Assembly: GCF_000721605.1 (NCBI RefSeq)
Contig: NZ_JOIZ01000019.1
Span: forward strand, 248,001-312,000
DNA: 64,000 nucleotides
From: Streptomyces sp. NRRL S-37
GTDB taxonomy: Bacteria > Actinomycetota > Actinomycetes > Streptomycetales > Streptomycetaceae
Reading direction: 5' to 3'
Numbering within the stretch: the stretch's first letter is position 1; each line of letters starts with the position of its first letter. Position numbers and translations under genes: made by a program. This document shows positions 32,262 to 41,751 of the stretch, in pieces. The notes under the pieces were generated by a model that was not told the DNA's origin, made no database searches, and saw only the letters and a list, made by a program, of their open reading frames with translations.

Positions 32262-32861
32262 ATGGCGCAAGCACGCGTGAAGGCCCGTACCGCGCGCAGG
32301 GAGTCCGTGTTCGGCGAGCGCTTCGGGGTCTTCGCCGAGTGCCTGCTCACCGGCGTGTGGATCGCCGTGGCCTGCCTCGGGGTCGTCACCTACCCCGCGG
32401 CCTTCGCCGCCGGCGCGCGGCACCTGCGGCGCCGTACCACCCACCAGGGCGGCGGCCTGCGGGAGTTCACCCGGGACTTCCGCGCGGCCGTGCGCGGCGG
32501 GTGGGCCGTCGGGCTCGCCGGGTGGGCGGTGGCCGCCGCGGTGTGGGTGGACGTCCTGGCCGTACGGGCCGGACTCCCCGGCGGGCCGCTCGTCGGGGCC
32601 GTCGGTGTCCTCGCGCTGATCGGGGCCGCCGTGGCCCTGCTGCGGGCGGCCGCCGTCTGGGCGCCCGGCACCACCTGGCGGGCGCTGCTCGCGGACGCCG
32701 GGCGGCGCACCGTGCTCGACCCCGCCGGATCCTTCCTGGTCGTCTGCGGGCTGGCCGTGGTGGCCCTGTCCGCGGGGTTCGTCCCGCCGCTGGCGGTCCC
32801 CGTCCTGGGGGCCGTCGCGGCGGCGGCCGTCGCCGTGGAGGAGCGGTACCGGCACCGCTGA
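32262..32861 (+). CDS. YesL-like (DUF624) membrane protein
   Basis: 199 residues with about five helices. The YesL/DUF624 pattern is suggested by the N-terminal LLTGVWIAVACLGVVTYPAAFAAGARHL and its place after paired sugar permeases, where yesL sits in Bacillus pectin loci. It starts 10 bases after the permease stop. Role in transport or regulation unknown. Confidence 0.65.
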   Translation: MAQARVKARTARRESVFGERFGVFAECLLTGVWIAVACLGVVTYPAAFAAGARHLRRRTTHQGGGLREFTRDFRAAVRGGWAVGLAGWAVAAAVWVDVLAVRAGLPGGPLVGAVGVLALIGAAVALLRAAAVWAPGTTWRALLADAGRRTVLDPAGSFLVVCGLAVVALSAGFVPPLAVPVLGAVAAAAVAVEERYRHR

Positions 32862-32960
32862 CGGGCGGTGCCCCTTCCCGAGGCCGGCGCTCCGCCGCCG
32901 GACCTCTCTCTGTCATGCCCTTGACATCACCTTGCGGTGTCGCAACGGAAAGGAAAGGCC

Positions 32961-35696
32961 ATGTCCCCCATCCCCCGCAGATCCCTGCTCAAGGCGGCCG
33001 CCGTCGCCGGAGCCGCCGCCCAGTTCAGCTGGGCCCTGGGAACGCAGAACGCCGCCGCCGCACCCCGCGCGGAAACCGCCGACGCCGACCCGGTCACCCT
33101 CGACTGGCTGGAGGACGGCGGCCTCGGCGCGGCCCCCGGCTCCACCGTCGGCGTGCCCTGGCCCAAGGGCGCCCACCAGGAGGACCAGACCTTCGCGCTG
33201 ACCGACGCCGACGGCAAGTCCGTACCCGTCCAGTCCTGGCCGCTCGCCTACTGGCCCGACGGCTCCCTCAAGTGGACGGCACACGCCGTGAGTTCGGGCT
33301 CCGGCAAGCTCACCCTGACCACCGGGACACCTGCCGCACCCGAGAAGAAGATCACCGTCGACAAGCGCGGCGGCACCATCGACGTCTCCACCGGCGTCAT
33401 CACCGCCAGGATCGGCACGTCCGGCTCCACGATCGTCAGATCGGTCCGTCGCGGCTCCACCGAGATCGCCCGCGACGGCCGCCTCGTCGTCCTGCGCCAG
33501 CCCGAGTACGAGGACGGCGACCAGACCACCGTCAGGACCGAACGCTTCGACGGCGCCGTCACCGACGTCACCGTCGAACAGGACGGCCCCGTCCGCGCGG
33601 TCGTCCGCATCGACGGCAAGCACCGCAAGGGCCACCGCAGCCTGCTGCCCTTCTCCGTCCGCCTCTACTTCTACGCCGGCGCCGACTCCTTCCGCATGGT
33701 GCACACCATCACCTACGACGCGAAGCAGGAGCCCGGCAAGGCGAGCGGCGACTTCATCCGCGGCCTCGGCGTCCGCTTCACCGTCCCCCTGCGCGACGAG
33801 TCCTACGACCGCCACATCCGCCTCGGCGGCGAGGGCACCGGCCTGCTCCGCGAGGCCGTCAAGGGCATCACCGGACTGCGCCGCGACCCCGGTGCCGCCG
33901 TCCAGGCCGCCCAGTTCGCCGGCGAGAAGCTCCCCGACCCCGCCACCTGGGACCAGCGGGTCACCACCCGCCTCCAGTACATCCCCGAATGGGGCGACTA
34001 CACCCTCTCCCAGCTCTCCGCCGACGGCTTCACCGTGCGCAAGCGCACCAAGAAGGGCTACGGCTGGATCGGCGCCGGCGGCGGCCGGCGCGCCTCCGGC
34101 TTCGGCTACGTCGGCGGGGTCGGCGGCGGCCTCTCCTTCGGCCTGCGCGACTTCTGGGAGAAGCACCCCGCCCAGCTCGACATCCGCGACGCCCACACCG
34201 ACGAGGCCGAGGTCACCCTCTGGCTCTGGTCACCCGAGGCCCAGCCCATGGACCTGCGCTTCTACCACGACGGCATGGGCCAGGACACCTTCCCCGAACA
34301 GCTCGAGGGCCTCAACATCACCTACGAGGACTACGAACCCGGCTTCGGCACCCCGTACGGCATCGCCCGCACCTCCGAACTCCTCTTCTGGGCCAACGCG
34401 TCCACCCCGAGCGCCGACAAGCTCACCGAACAGGTCGAGGCCGTCCGCGTCCTCCCGCAGCTCGCCGCCCCGCCCAGGCAGCTCATCACGGCGGGCGTCT
34501 TCGGCAAGGGCCTGTTCGCCGAACCGGACCGCTCCACCGCCGCCAAGGCCAGGATCGAGGACCATCTCGACTTCCTCTTCACCTACTACAAGGACCAGGT
34601 GGAACAGCGCCGCTGGTACGGCTTCTGGGACTACGGCGACATCATGCACACCTACGACACCGTCCGGCACCAGTGGCGCTACGACGTCGGCGGCTACGCC
34701 TGGGACAACTCCGAACTCTCACCCGACCTGTGGCTCTGGTACGCGTACCTGCGCTCCGGCCGCGCCGACATCTTCCGCTTCGCCGAGGCGATGACCCGCC
34801 ACACCGGCGAGGTCGACGTCTACCACATCGGCGAATGGGCCGGCCTCGGCACCCGCCACGGCGTCCAGCACTTCGCCGACAGCGCCAAACAGCAGCGCAT
34901 CGCCAACACCACCTACCGCCGCTACTACTACTTCCTCACCGCGGACGAACGCGTCGGCGACCTCATGCACGCATGCGTCGACTCCGACGAGACCTTCCTC
35001 GCCCTCGACCCCCTGCGCAAGATCCGCACCGAGCCGTACACGCCCGACCGCAACGCCCTGTCGATCGGCTTCGGCACCGACTGGAGCGGACTGGTCTCCG
35101 CCTGGCTCACCGAGTGGGAACGCAAGGGCCCCCAGTGGGAGAAGGCCAAGGCCCGCGTCCTGTCCACCATGGAGACCATCGCCGCCCAGCCCAACGGCTT
35201 CGTCCAGGGCAGCGGCCTGTACGACCTCGACACCGGCAGGTTCGCCGTCGCCGACACCCCCAAGGTCGAGGTCTCCCACCTGTCGGCCGTCTTCGGCCTG
35301 AACGAACTCTGCGCCGAACTCATCGACCTCGTCGACATGCCGGAGTTCAACGAGGCCTACTACGACTACTGCCGCTACTTCAACGCGAGCAAGACGGAAC
35401 AGACCGCCCGCTACGGCTCCCACTTCGGCAGCCTGATCCTCTTCCAGGGCCACTCCCGCCTCGACGCCTACGCCGCCGTACGGACCGGCGACGAGAAGCT
35501 CGCCGAGAGGGCCTGGCAGAAGTTCTACGACTCCGACGGCTACAAGGAATCGGCACCCTGGAGGACCGAGAAGATCGACGGCCCGACGGCCCTGGTCGCC
35601 GGTGCCGAGGCCACCTGGGTGTCCACCAACGACACCGCGCTCTACGGCCTCGCCGCCATCGAGCTGCTGTCGTTGCTCGGGGACCGGATGCCGTAG
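32961..35696 (+). CDS. Secreted exo-rhamnogalacturonan lyase-like protein (PcRGLX/YetA family)
   Basis: 911-residue Tat-exported protein: signal IPRRSLLKAAAVAGAAAQ, then an N-terminal barrel region starting VTLDWLEDGGLGAAPGSTVG, the typical opening of PcRGLX/YetA proteins, and a large helical part with YGFWDYGDIMHTYD, AWDNSELSPDLWLWY, and HHG/ADHR-rich segments consistent with an (alpha/alpha)n toroid. ATG 32961 follows AAGGAAAGG; GTG 32937 is a weaker option. It should cleave pectic rhamnogalacturonan outside the cell, with the upstream transporter taking up products. The substrate is inferred. Confidence 0.75.
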   Translation: MSPIPRRSLLKAAAVAGAAAQFSWALGTQNAAAAPRAETADADPVTLDWLEDGGLGAAPGSTVGVPWPKGAHQEDQTFALTDADGKSVPVQSWPLAYWPDGSLKWTAHAVSSGSGKLTLTTGTPAAPEKKITVDKRGGTIDVSTGVITARIGTSGSTIVRSVRRGSTEIARDGRLVVLRQPEYEDGDQTTVRTERFDGAVTDVTVEQDGPVRAVVRIDGKHRKGHRSLLPFSVRLYFYAGADSFRMVHTITYDAKQEPGKASGDFIRGLGVRFTVPLRDESYDRHIRLGGEGTGLLREAVKGITGLRRDPGAAVQAAQFAGEKLPDPATWDQRVTTRLQYIPEWGDYTLSQLSADGFTVRKRTKKGYGWIGAGGGRRASGFGYVGGVGGGLSFGLRDFWEKHPAQLDIRDAHTDEAEVTLWLWSPEAQPMDLRFYHDGMGQDTFPEQLEGLNITYEDYEPGFGTPYGIARTSELLFWANASTPSADKLTEQVEAVRVLPQLAAPPRQLITAGVFGKGLFAEPDRSTAAKARIEDHLDFLFTYYKDQVEQRRWYGFWDYGDIMHTYDTVRHQWRYDVGGYAWDNSELSPDLWLWYAYLRSGRADIFRFAEAMTRHTGEVDVYHIGEWAGLGTRHGVQHFADSAKQQRIANTTYRRYYYFLTADERVGDLMHACVDSDETFLALDPLRKIRTEPYTPDRNALSIGFGTDWSGLVSAWLTEWERKGPQWEKAKARVLSTMETIAAQPNGFVQGSGLYDLDTGRFAVADTPKVEVSHLSAVFGLNELCAELIDLVDMPEFNEAYYDYCRYFNASKTEQTARYGSHFGSLILFQGHSRLDAYAAVRTGDEKLAERAWQKFYDSDGYKESAPWRTEKIDGPTALVAGAEATWVSTNDTALYGLAAIELLSLLGDRMP

Positions 35697-35732
35697 ACGC
35701 ACACAACGGGCGCGGACGGGAACACGGCGACC

Positions 35733-36182
35733 ATGGACTGGAACCATCACCGCTTCCGCAGTCTGTGGACCCTGTCCGCGCCCGCCCCGGTGGTCTACCG
35801 CGTCCTGGAGCGGATCGAGGACTACCCCCTGTGGTGGCCCCAGGTACGGGACGTCACCAGACTCGACGACACCAGCGGGATCGTCACGATCCGCTCCCTC
35901 CTGCCGTACGACCTGACCTCGACCGTGCGGGCGGGCCGGCGCGACCCGGAGACCGGGATCCTGGAGGCCGGCCTCTCCGGCGACCTCGACGGATGGGCCC
36001 GCTGGACCGTCACCCGCCTGGGACCCCACGGCTGCCTCGCCCATTACGAGCAGGAGGTCGACGTCCGCAAGCCGCTGCTGCGCCTGCTCGCCGTGCCCGG
36101 ACGGCCCCTCCTCCGCGCCAACCACGCGCTGATGATGCGGGCCGGCCGGCGCGGCCTGGCCGCCCACCTGCAAGCGGTTTGA
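35733..36182 (+). CDS. SRPBCC (START-like) superfamily protein
   Basis: 149 residues. The pattern MDWNHHRFRSLWTLSAPAPV-VYRVLERIEDYPLWWPQV fits the polyketide-cyclase/SRPBCC fold, a helix-grip pocket binding hydrophobic ligands. The end is basic (RRGLAAHLQAV). It is likely a ligand-binding or coat-type protein; substrate unknown. It lies between the sugar operon and the second tRNA-Val. Confidence 0.75.
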   Translation: MDWNHHRFRSLWTLSAPAPVVYRVLERIEDYPLWWPQVRDVTRLDDTSGIVTIRSLLPYDLTSTVRAGRRDPETGILEAGLSGDLDGWARWTVTRLGPHGCLAHYEQEVDVRKPLLRLLAVPGRPLLRANHALMMRAGRRGLAAHLQAV

Positions 36183-36221
36183 AGGAACCCTCCCCGGACC
36201 TGTATTGTTCAGTGCGTTCCC

Positions 36222-36293
36222 GGGCGATTAGCTCAGTGGGAGAGCGCTTCGTTCACACCGAAGAGGTCACTGGTTCGAACCCAGTATCGCCCA
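36222..36293 (+). tRNA. tRNA-Val(CAC), copy 2
   Basis: Base-for-base identical to the gene at 28648-28719 and in the same orientation. A TATTGT -10-like box is at 36203-36208. Confidence 0.95.
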
Positions 36294-36299
36294 CCGGGA

Positions 36300-36328
36300 A
36301 AGCCGGTCCGTCCCCGACGGACCGGCTT
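36300..36328 (+). terminator. tRNA terminator
   Basis: AAGCCGGTCCGTC pairs perfectly (13 bp) with GACGGACCGGCTT around CCC, seven bases after the tRNA. Confidence 0.85.
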
Positions 36329-36349
36329 CTTGCATCTCCCGCGGTGCTC

Positions 36350-37075
36350 TCACGCCGCCGCCGACAGGCCCGGACGCAGCGGCCACGCCGGGTCCACCAC
36401 CTCGTCCGTGCCCGTACGCGCGAACCACGCCTGGAGCCCCCGCGCCTGCGCCGCGTGCCACACCACCTGCAAGGGATGCAGCTCGGCGGGGGACAGCCGC
36501 TCCAGCCGGGACGCGAAACGCCGCCCCACCGCCCGGGTCACCTCCAGCGCCGCCACGGCGTCCGCCGCCGCGTCGTGCGCCCCCTCCAGCTCGACCCCGT
36601 AGTGCGCGCACAGATCGGTCAGCGTGCGCCGGCCCTTGCGATAGCGGTCCAAGTGCTTGTCCAGCACCCACGGGTCCAGTACCAGCAGCGGCGTCCGCTC
36701 GAACCAGCGGTCCAGCGACGACGCGCGGTGCCGCCGCAACTCCCGGTCCAGCAACGTCAGATCGAACGGCGCGTTCATCACCACCAGCGGCCGGCCCACC
36801 CTGGCCTGCTCGGCCAGCGCCTGGGCCATCTCGTACATCACCGGCGCCGGCCAGCGGCCGTTGCGCTGCAGATGATCGTCCGTCAGTCCGTGCACCTCCG
36901 TCGCCGCGGCCGGCACCGGCACCCCCGGATTCACCAGCCAGCGGGTCACCCGCGGCCGGGTGCCCGGCGCGTCCTGCACGACGAGAGCGGCCGACACGAT
37001 CCGGTCGGTCTCGACGTCCACACCCGTCGTCTCCGTGTCGAAAGCGGCCAACGGCCCTTCGTACCAGCACGCCAT
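36350..37075 (-). CDS. DEDDh 3'-5' exonuclease (DnaQ-like)
   Basis: A 241-residue 3'-5' exonuclease. The metal site residues are FDTETTG, HGLTDDH, NAPFDLTLL and HDAAADA, in order, the full DEDDh set. Homologues are labelled DNA polymerase III epsilon-like, but this one has no polymerase-binding extension. ATG 37075 has GAGGGG upstream. Probably acts in DNA repair or RNA end trimming. Divergent from the DUF4365 gene with 168 bases between. Confidence 0.85.
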   Translation of the reverse strand: MACWYEGPLAAFDTETTGVDVETDRIVSAALVVQDAPGTRPRVTRWLVNPGVPVPAAATEVHGLTDDHLQRNGRWPAPVMYEMAQALAEQARVGRPLVVMNAPFDLTLLDRELRRHRASSLDRWFERTPLLVLDPWVLDKHLDRYRKGRRTLTDLCAHYGVELEGAHDAAADAVAALEVTRAVGRRFASRLERLSPAELHPLQVVWHAAQARGLQAWFARTGTDEVVDPAWPLRPGLSAAA

Positions 37076-37243
37076 ACCCAACAACCCCTCGTCCACCAGC
37101 GGCAGTGGACGCGCCGTCCACTGCCCGAACCGGTGATACCCGGCCTGTTTGCGCCGTACGCCGGAAGGAGACAACAGGAGTACGGGTCCTCGCAGTTCAA
37201 CGACCCGCAGCGGGGAAACACTTGTTCTGGAAGGCTGTCGGCC

Positions 37244-37810
37244 ATGGCCATCGCGCAGCCCGAACGGGGCGGGCTGCTGCCCGAGCGCACGCCACCCACT
37301 CGCGGCACTCTCGCCACCACCGCCTGCATGGAGACACTGCAGGTCGGCTATCTGCACGCCGTCGCGGCCGCCGCGGGCTGCTCACTGTCCCAGCCGTTCC
37401 CGGACAACGGCATCGACTGGCACGTCAGCCACAGCGCCGCCGGGCACGTCGTCGACGACGAGGTCACCATCAAGGTGCAGCTCAAGGCCACCTACCAGCT
37501 CCGTCCCCACCCGCCGGGCCGCTTCTTCTCCTTCACGCTGGACAACGCGCACCTGGAGAAGCTCGCCCGCACCCCGGTCTCGGTGCACAAGATCCTGGTC
37601 GTGATGATCGTGCCGCGCTCCCAGGACGACTGGCTGCGCGCCGGCCACGACCGGCTCGACCTGCGGCACTGCTGCTACTGGACCAACCTCGCCGGACACC
37701 CGGTCACCGGGCGGCACCGCACCACCGTACGGATCCCCACCTCACGCATCTTCGACGACCGGGCGCTGTGCGAGATCATGACGCGGGTCGGGACGGGAGG
37801 AAAACCGTGA
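37244..37810 (+). CDS. DUF4365 protein, putative PD-(D/E)XK-like nuclease
   Basis: 188 residues. DUF4365 pattern: METLQVGYLHAVAAAAGCSLSQPFPDNGIDWHVSH then VTIKVQLKATYQ. The Asp (GIDWHV) followed about 25 residues later by Q-L-K matches the D...(E/Q)xK core of nuclease-fold domains. The rest includes a Cys pair, LRHCCYW. ATG 37244; the stop overlaps the next gene by four bases. Activity is predicted only. Confidence 0.7.
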   Translation: MAIAQPERGGLLPERTPPTRGTLATTACMETLQVGYLHAVAAAAGCSLSQPFPDNGIDWHVSHSAAGHVVDDEVTIKVQLKATYQLRPHPPGRFFSFTLDNAHLEKLARTPVSVHKILVVMIVPRSQDDWLRAGHDRLDLRHCCYWTNLAGHPVTGRHRTTVRIPTSRIFDDRALCEIMTRVGTGGKP

Positions 37811-39042
37811 CGCACCGCCCGACCGGGGAACCCCTGAGGCCCGTACGACCGCATCCCGCCGACACCGCCTTCGACGGCCGCCCGCCCGAGCCCGCCGAGG
37901 TCGACCCCGCCGTGCTCACCGCCCTCCTGCACCGGCACGGCTGGCAGCGGCGCGGCGGCGCCGCCGGACACTACGGCCGCTGGACCCCACCCGGTCCGGG
38001 CACCGGTACCAGCCTCCTCGTACCGGCCGGCCGCGCCTTCCCCGACAGCGACGACCTGCTCGCCGAGGCCCTGCTCGCCCTGACCCGCAGCGCGGCCCCC
38101 TCCGCCCGCCACATCCTGCTCGCCCTCGCCGTACCCAGCGACGAGATCCACTGGTCGCGTGACATACCGGCAGGACCCGGCGACGCCACCCCCTGGACCA
38201 CGGAGGAGCAGCTGCGCTCCGCCGCCCGCCGGACCCTCCTCGCCGCCGCACTCGCCACCCGCGCACGCGCCGGCTTCCACGGCGCCCGGCACCGCCGCCC
38301 GGCCGCCGCCGCGCTCGACGCCGTCCTCGTCGGACCCGCACCCGGCGGACGCCGGCTGACCGCCTACGCCCCCGTCGCCACCGGCCGCTCCCTCGCCGTC
38401 CGCCTCCACCACGCCCTGCACGCCGCCCGCGAGGCCATCGACTACCGCCGCGCCACCGGCGGCATGGACGCCTTCGACACCGCGGTCACCGCCGGCGTCA
38501 GCCATGAACTCACCGAGGCCCTCGTCGCCCTGGTCCGGGGCACCGAGGGCGCCCGGATCGCCGTGGCCTGGTCCCCGGCGGCCGGCGTGCCCGACGGCTG
38601 CGCCGCCCGTGCCGAACCCGTCGAGTTCTCACCCGGCGACCTGCCCGTCCTGCTCGAGGCCGGCCTGCGCTACCAGCACGCCGAACCGTCCGTCACCGTG
38701 CGGATCACCGGCACGGTCGTCCGGATGTACCGCTCCGTCCCCCGTGGCGAGGGCATGATCCGGCTGCGGGTGCTCGCCGGGGCGGAGGTCGGCCAGGTAC
38801 GGATCACCCTCGACGAGGAGAACTACCGCATCGCCGGGCACGCCCACCTCGTGGGCCTGCCCGTGCGGGTGTGCGGGCGGCTGGAGAGCCGGGGCGGCTT
38901 CCGCCGGCTCACCGATGTCCAGGAGGTCGCACCGGTCCAGGTCGACGACGCCGAACGGGACCGGCTGCACAAGGCGCTCCAGGCGAACGCCGAGACCGCG
39001 GCCTTCTTCGGAGAGGCCTGCGGTCCCTGCTGCGGGGAATGA
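37807..39042 (+). CDS. Uncharacterised protein coupled to the DUF4365 gene
   Basis: 411 residues with no family I can name. It opens with a Pro-rich part and a small globular domain (VLTALLHRHGWQRRGGAAGHYGRWTPP). The middle is helical and Arg/Ala-rich (EEQLRSAARRTLLAAALATR). The C-terminal 90 residues look like an OB-type beta barrel (VRITGTVVRMYRSVPRGEGM, LPVRVCGRLESRGGFRRLTD). It ends GEACGPCCGE, a possible metal site. GTG 37807 overlaps the DUF4365 stop, so the two are translated together. Confidence 0.7.
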   Translation: MTHRPTGEPLRPVRPHPADTAFDGRPPEPAEVDPAVLTALLHRHGWQRRGGAAGHYGRWTPPGPGTGTSLLVPAGRAFPDSDDLLAEALLALTRSAAPSARHILLALAVPSDEIHWSRDIPAGPGDATPWTTEEQLRSAARRTLLAAALATRARAGFHGARHRRPAAAALDAVLVGPAPGGRRLTAYAPVATGRSLAVRLHHALHAAREAIDYRRATGGMDAFDTAVTAGVSHELTEALVALVRGTEGARIAVAWSPAAGVPDGCAARAEPVEFSPGDLPVLLEAGLRYQHAEPSVTVRITGTVVRMYRSVPRGEGMIRLRVLAGAEVGQVRITLDEENYRIAGHAHLVGLPVRVCGRLESRGGFRRLTDVQEVAPVQVDDAERDRLHKALQANAETAAFFGEACGPCCGE

Positions 39043-39135
39043 TTTCGCGGTGAGCGGCCCGGGGTCGGTACGATCGCACCCATGCGTGCGCTCCGGTATG
39101 GCGCCGCGACCACAGCCTTCAGTCAGGAGAGACCG

Positions 39136-41112
39136 GTGTCAGACGTCCGTGTGATCATCCAACGCGATTCCGAGCGGGAAGAACGCGTGGTGACGACGGG
39201 CACTACGGCCGCCGAGCTCTTCGCCGGCGAGCGCTCGGTCATCGCCGCGCGCGTGGCCGGTGAGCTCAAGGACCTCGCCTACGAGGTCAAGGACGGCGAG
39301 ACCGTCGAGGGAGTCGAGATCTCCTCCGAGGACGGTCTCAACATCCTGCGCCACTCCACCGCGCACGTCATGGCCCAGGCCGTGCAGGAGCTGTTCCCCG
39401 AGGCCAAGCTGGGCATCGGCCCGCCGGTCAAGGACGGCTTCTACTACGACTTCGACGTCGAGAAGCCCTTCCACCCCGATGACCTCAAGGCCATCGAGAA
39501 GAAGATGCAGGAGATCCAGAAGCGCGGTCAGCGCTTCTCGCGCCGCGTGGTGACCGACGAGGCCGCCCGCGAGGAGCTCGCCGACGAGCCGTACAAGCTG
39601 GAACTGATCGGCCTCAAGGGCTCCGCCTCGCACGACGACGGCGCGGACGTCGAGGTCGGCGCCGGCGAGCTGACGATCTACGACAACCTGGACGCCAAGA
39701 CCGGCGAGCTGTGCTGGAAGGACCTCTGCCGCGGTCCCCACCTGCCCACCACCCGGAACATCCCGGCGTTCAAGCTGATGCGCAACGCCTCGGCGTACTG
39801 GCGCGGCAGCGAGAAGAACAAGCAGCTCCAGCGCATCTACGGCACCGCCTGGCCCACCAAGGACGAGCTCAAGGCGCACCTGGAGTTCCTCGCCGAGGCC
39901 GAGAAGCGCGACCACCGCAAGCTCGGCTCCGAGCTCGACCTGTTCTCCATCCCGGAGCAGATCGGCTCCGGCCTCGCCGTCTTCCACCCCAAGGGCGGCA
40001 TCATCCGCCGGGTCATGGAGGACTACAGCCGTAGGCGGCACGAGGAGGAGGGCTACGAGTTCGTCTACACCCCGCACGCGACGAAGGGGAAACTTTTCGA
40101 GACCTCGGGTCACCTGGACTGGTACGCCGACGGCATGTACCCGCCCATGCAGCTCGATGAGGGCGTGGACTACTACCTCAAGCCCATGAACTGCCCGATG
40201 CACAACCTGATCTTCGACGCGCGCGGGCGGTCCTACCGGGAATTGCCCTTGAGGTTGTTCGAGTTCGGCACCGTGTACCGGTACGAGAAGTCGGGCGTCG
40301 TGCACGGCCTGACCCGGGCCCGCGGCTTCACCCAGGACGACGCGCACATCTACTGCACCCGCGAGCAGATGTCGGAGGAGCTCGACAAAACCCTCACCTT
40401 CGTCCTCAACCTGCTGCGCGACTACGGCCTGACCGACTTCTACCTGGAGCTGTCCACCAAGGACGAGACGAAGTTCGTCGGAACCGACGAGGCCTGGGAA
40501 GAGGCCACCGAGACGCTGCGCCAGGTCGCCGAGAAGCAGAACCTGGAGCTCGTGGCGGACCCGGGCGGCGCCGCCTTCTACGGCCCGAAGATCTCCGTCC
40601 AGGCCAAGGACGCCATCGGCCGCACCTGGCAGATGTCGACCATCCAGCTCGACTTCAACCTGCCGGAGCGCTTCGACCTGGAGTACACCGCCGCGGACGG
40701 CTCCAAGACCCGCCCGGTCATGATCCACCGCGCGCTGTTCGGAAGCATCGAGCGCTTCTTCGCGGTGCTCCTGGAGCACTACGCGGGCGCGTTCCCGGCG
40801 TGGCTCGCCCCGGTCCAGGCGGTGGGCATCCCGGTGGGTGACGCCCACGTGCAGTACCTGGAGGAGTTCGCGGGCGAGGCACGGCGGAAGGGACTGCGCG
40901 TCGAGGTGGATTCCTCCTCGGACCGGATGCAGAAGAAGATCCGCACGCAGCAGAAGCAGAAGGTCCCGTTCATGATCATCGTCGGTGACGAGGACATGCA
41001 CGCGGGCACGGTGTCGTTCCGCTACCGAGACGGCTCGCAGGAGAACGGCATTCCGCGTGACCAGGCGCTGGCGAAGCTCGTTGACGTGGTGGAGCGCCGT
41101 ATTCAGGTGTGA
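39136..41112 (+). CDS. thrS: Threonyl-tRNA synthetase
   Basis: Class II synthetase charging tRNA-Thr. 658 residues from GTG 39136 (AGGAGA upstream). Domains in order: TGS ([18 protein letters not shown]), editing domain with HSTAH, catalytic core with motif 2 ([24 protein letters not shown]), zinc Cys in MNCPMH, motif 3 in [15 protein letters not shown], and the anticodon domain. An in-frame ATG at 39082 lies seven bases after a TACGAT -10 box and would add 18 residues, a possible leaderless start. No T-box element is seen. Confidence 0.95.
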   Translation: MSDVRVIIQRDSEREERVVTTGTTAAELFAGERSVIAARVAGELKDLAYEVKDGETVEGVEISSEDGLNILRHSTAHVMAQAVQELFPEAKLGIGPPVKDGFYYDFDVEKPFHPDDLKAIEKKMQEIQKRGQRFSRRVVTDEAAREELADEPYKLELIGLKGSASHDDGADVEVGAGELTIYDNLDAKTGELCWKDLCRGPHLPTTRNIPAFKLMRNASAYWRGSEKNKQLQRIYGTAWPTKDELKAHLEFLAEAEKRDHRKLGSELDLFSIPEQIGSGLAVFHPKGGIIRRVMEDYSRRRHEEEGYEFVYTPHATKGKLFETSGHLDWYADGMYPPMQLDEGVDYYLKPMNCPMHNLIFDARGRSYRELPLRLFEFGTVYRYEKSGVVHGLTRARGFTQDDAHIYCTREQMSEELDKTLTFVLNLLRDYGLTDFYLELSTKDETKFVGTDEAWEEATETLRQVAEKQNLELVADPGGAAFYGPKISVQAKDAIGRTWQMSTIQLDFNLPERFDLEYTAADGSKTRPVMIHRALFGSIERFFAVLLEHYAGAFPAWLAPVQAVGIPVGDAHVQYLEEFAGEARRKGLRVEVDSSSDRMQKKIRTQQKQKVPFMIIVGDEDMHAGTVSFRYRDGSQENGIPRDQALAKLVDVVERRIQV

Positions 41113-41137
41113 GTAGTTCCCCGCATGCGCGGGGTTC

Positions 41138-41167
41138 GGCCCCCGGGAGTGATCCCGGGGGCCTTTT
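41138..41167 (+). terminator. Intrinsic terminator of thrS
   Basis: GGCCCCCGGGA (41138-41148), loop GTGA, TCCCGGGGGCC (41153-41163), then TTTT. A textbook U-tailed hairpin, rare in this genome. Confidence 0.9.
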
Positions 41168-41201
41168 CCGTGGTCCTCCGGCGAAGCCATATGCTGCACG
41201 C

Positions 41202-41747
41202 ATGACGAGTGAGCCGGAGCAGCAGCTGGGGGTGGGGACGCCGGACGCGTTCCAGCGTCTGTGGACGCCCCACCGGATGGCGTACATCCAGGGCGAGAAC
41301 AAGCCGAGCGGCCCGGGCGCCGACGACGGCTGCCCCTTCTGCTCCCTCCCGGCCAAGTCCGATGAGGACGGGCTGATCCTGCGGCGCGGCGAGCGGGTCT
41401 ACGCGGTGCTCAACCTCTACCCGTACACGGGCGGCCACCTGATGACCGTGCCGTACCGGCATGTCGCCGACTACACGGACCTCACCGTGGAGGAGACGGC
41501 GGAGCTGGCCGAGTTGACCAAGCAGGCGATGACGGCTCTGCGCACCGCGTCCGGCGCCCACGGCTTCAATGTCGGCATGAACCAGGGCACGGTCGCGGGC
41601 GCGGGTATCGCCGCCCACCTCCACCAGCACGTCGTCCCGCGCTGGGGCGGCGACACGAATTTCATGCCCGTGATCGGCCACACGAAGATCCTGCCCCAGC
41701 TCCTGGCGGACACGAGGAAGATGCTCGCGGAGGCGTGGCCTGCATAA
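41202..41747 (+). CDS. HIT-family diadenosine polyphosphate phosphorylase
   Basis: 181 residues. Histidine triad HLHQHVVPRW and the N-terminal GCPFCSLPAKSD (zinc Cys pair). Homologous to the mycobacterial AP4A phosphorylase in the same thrS-HIT-pgsA order. It breaks down AP4A, which threonyl-tRNA synthetase can produce. TATGCT (41190-41195) ends six bases before ATG 41202, so translation is probably leaderless. Confidence 0.88.
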   Translation: MTSEPEQQLGVGTPDAFQRLWTPHRMAYIQGENKPSGPGADDGCPFCSLPAKSDEDGLILRRGERVYAVLNLYPYTGGHLMTVPYRHVADYTDLTVEETAELAELTKQAMTALRTASGAHGFNVGMNQGTVAGAGIAAHLHQHVVPRWGGDTNFMPVIGHTKILPQLLADTRKMLAEAWPA

Positions 41748-41751
41748 ACGA

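Noticed and set aside
32339..37810. A 5.4 kb uninterrupted frame on the plus strand
   Set aside because: It is an Arg/Pro/His-rich shadow of the permease and lyase genes in another frame, a normal effect of 72% GC; only the end from 37244 is a real gene.
39043..39135. T-box leader of thrS
   Set aside because: The leader is under 100 bases and lacks the T-box core; the actinomycete thrS leader is too short.
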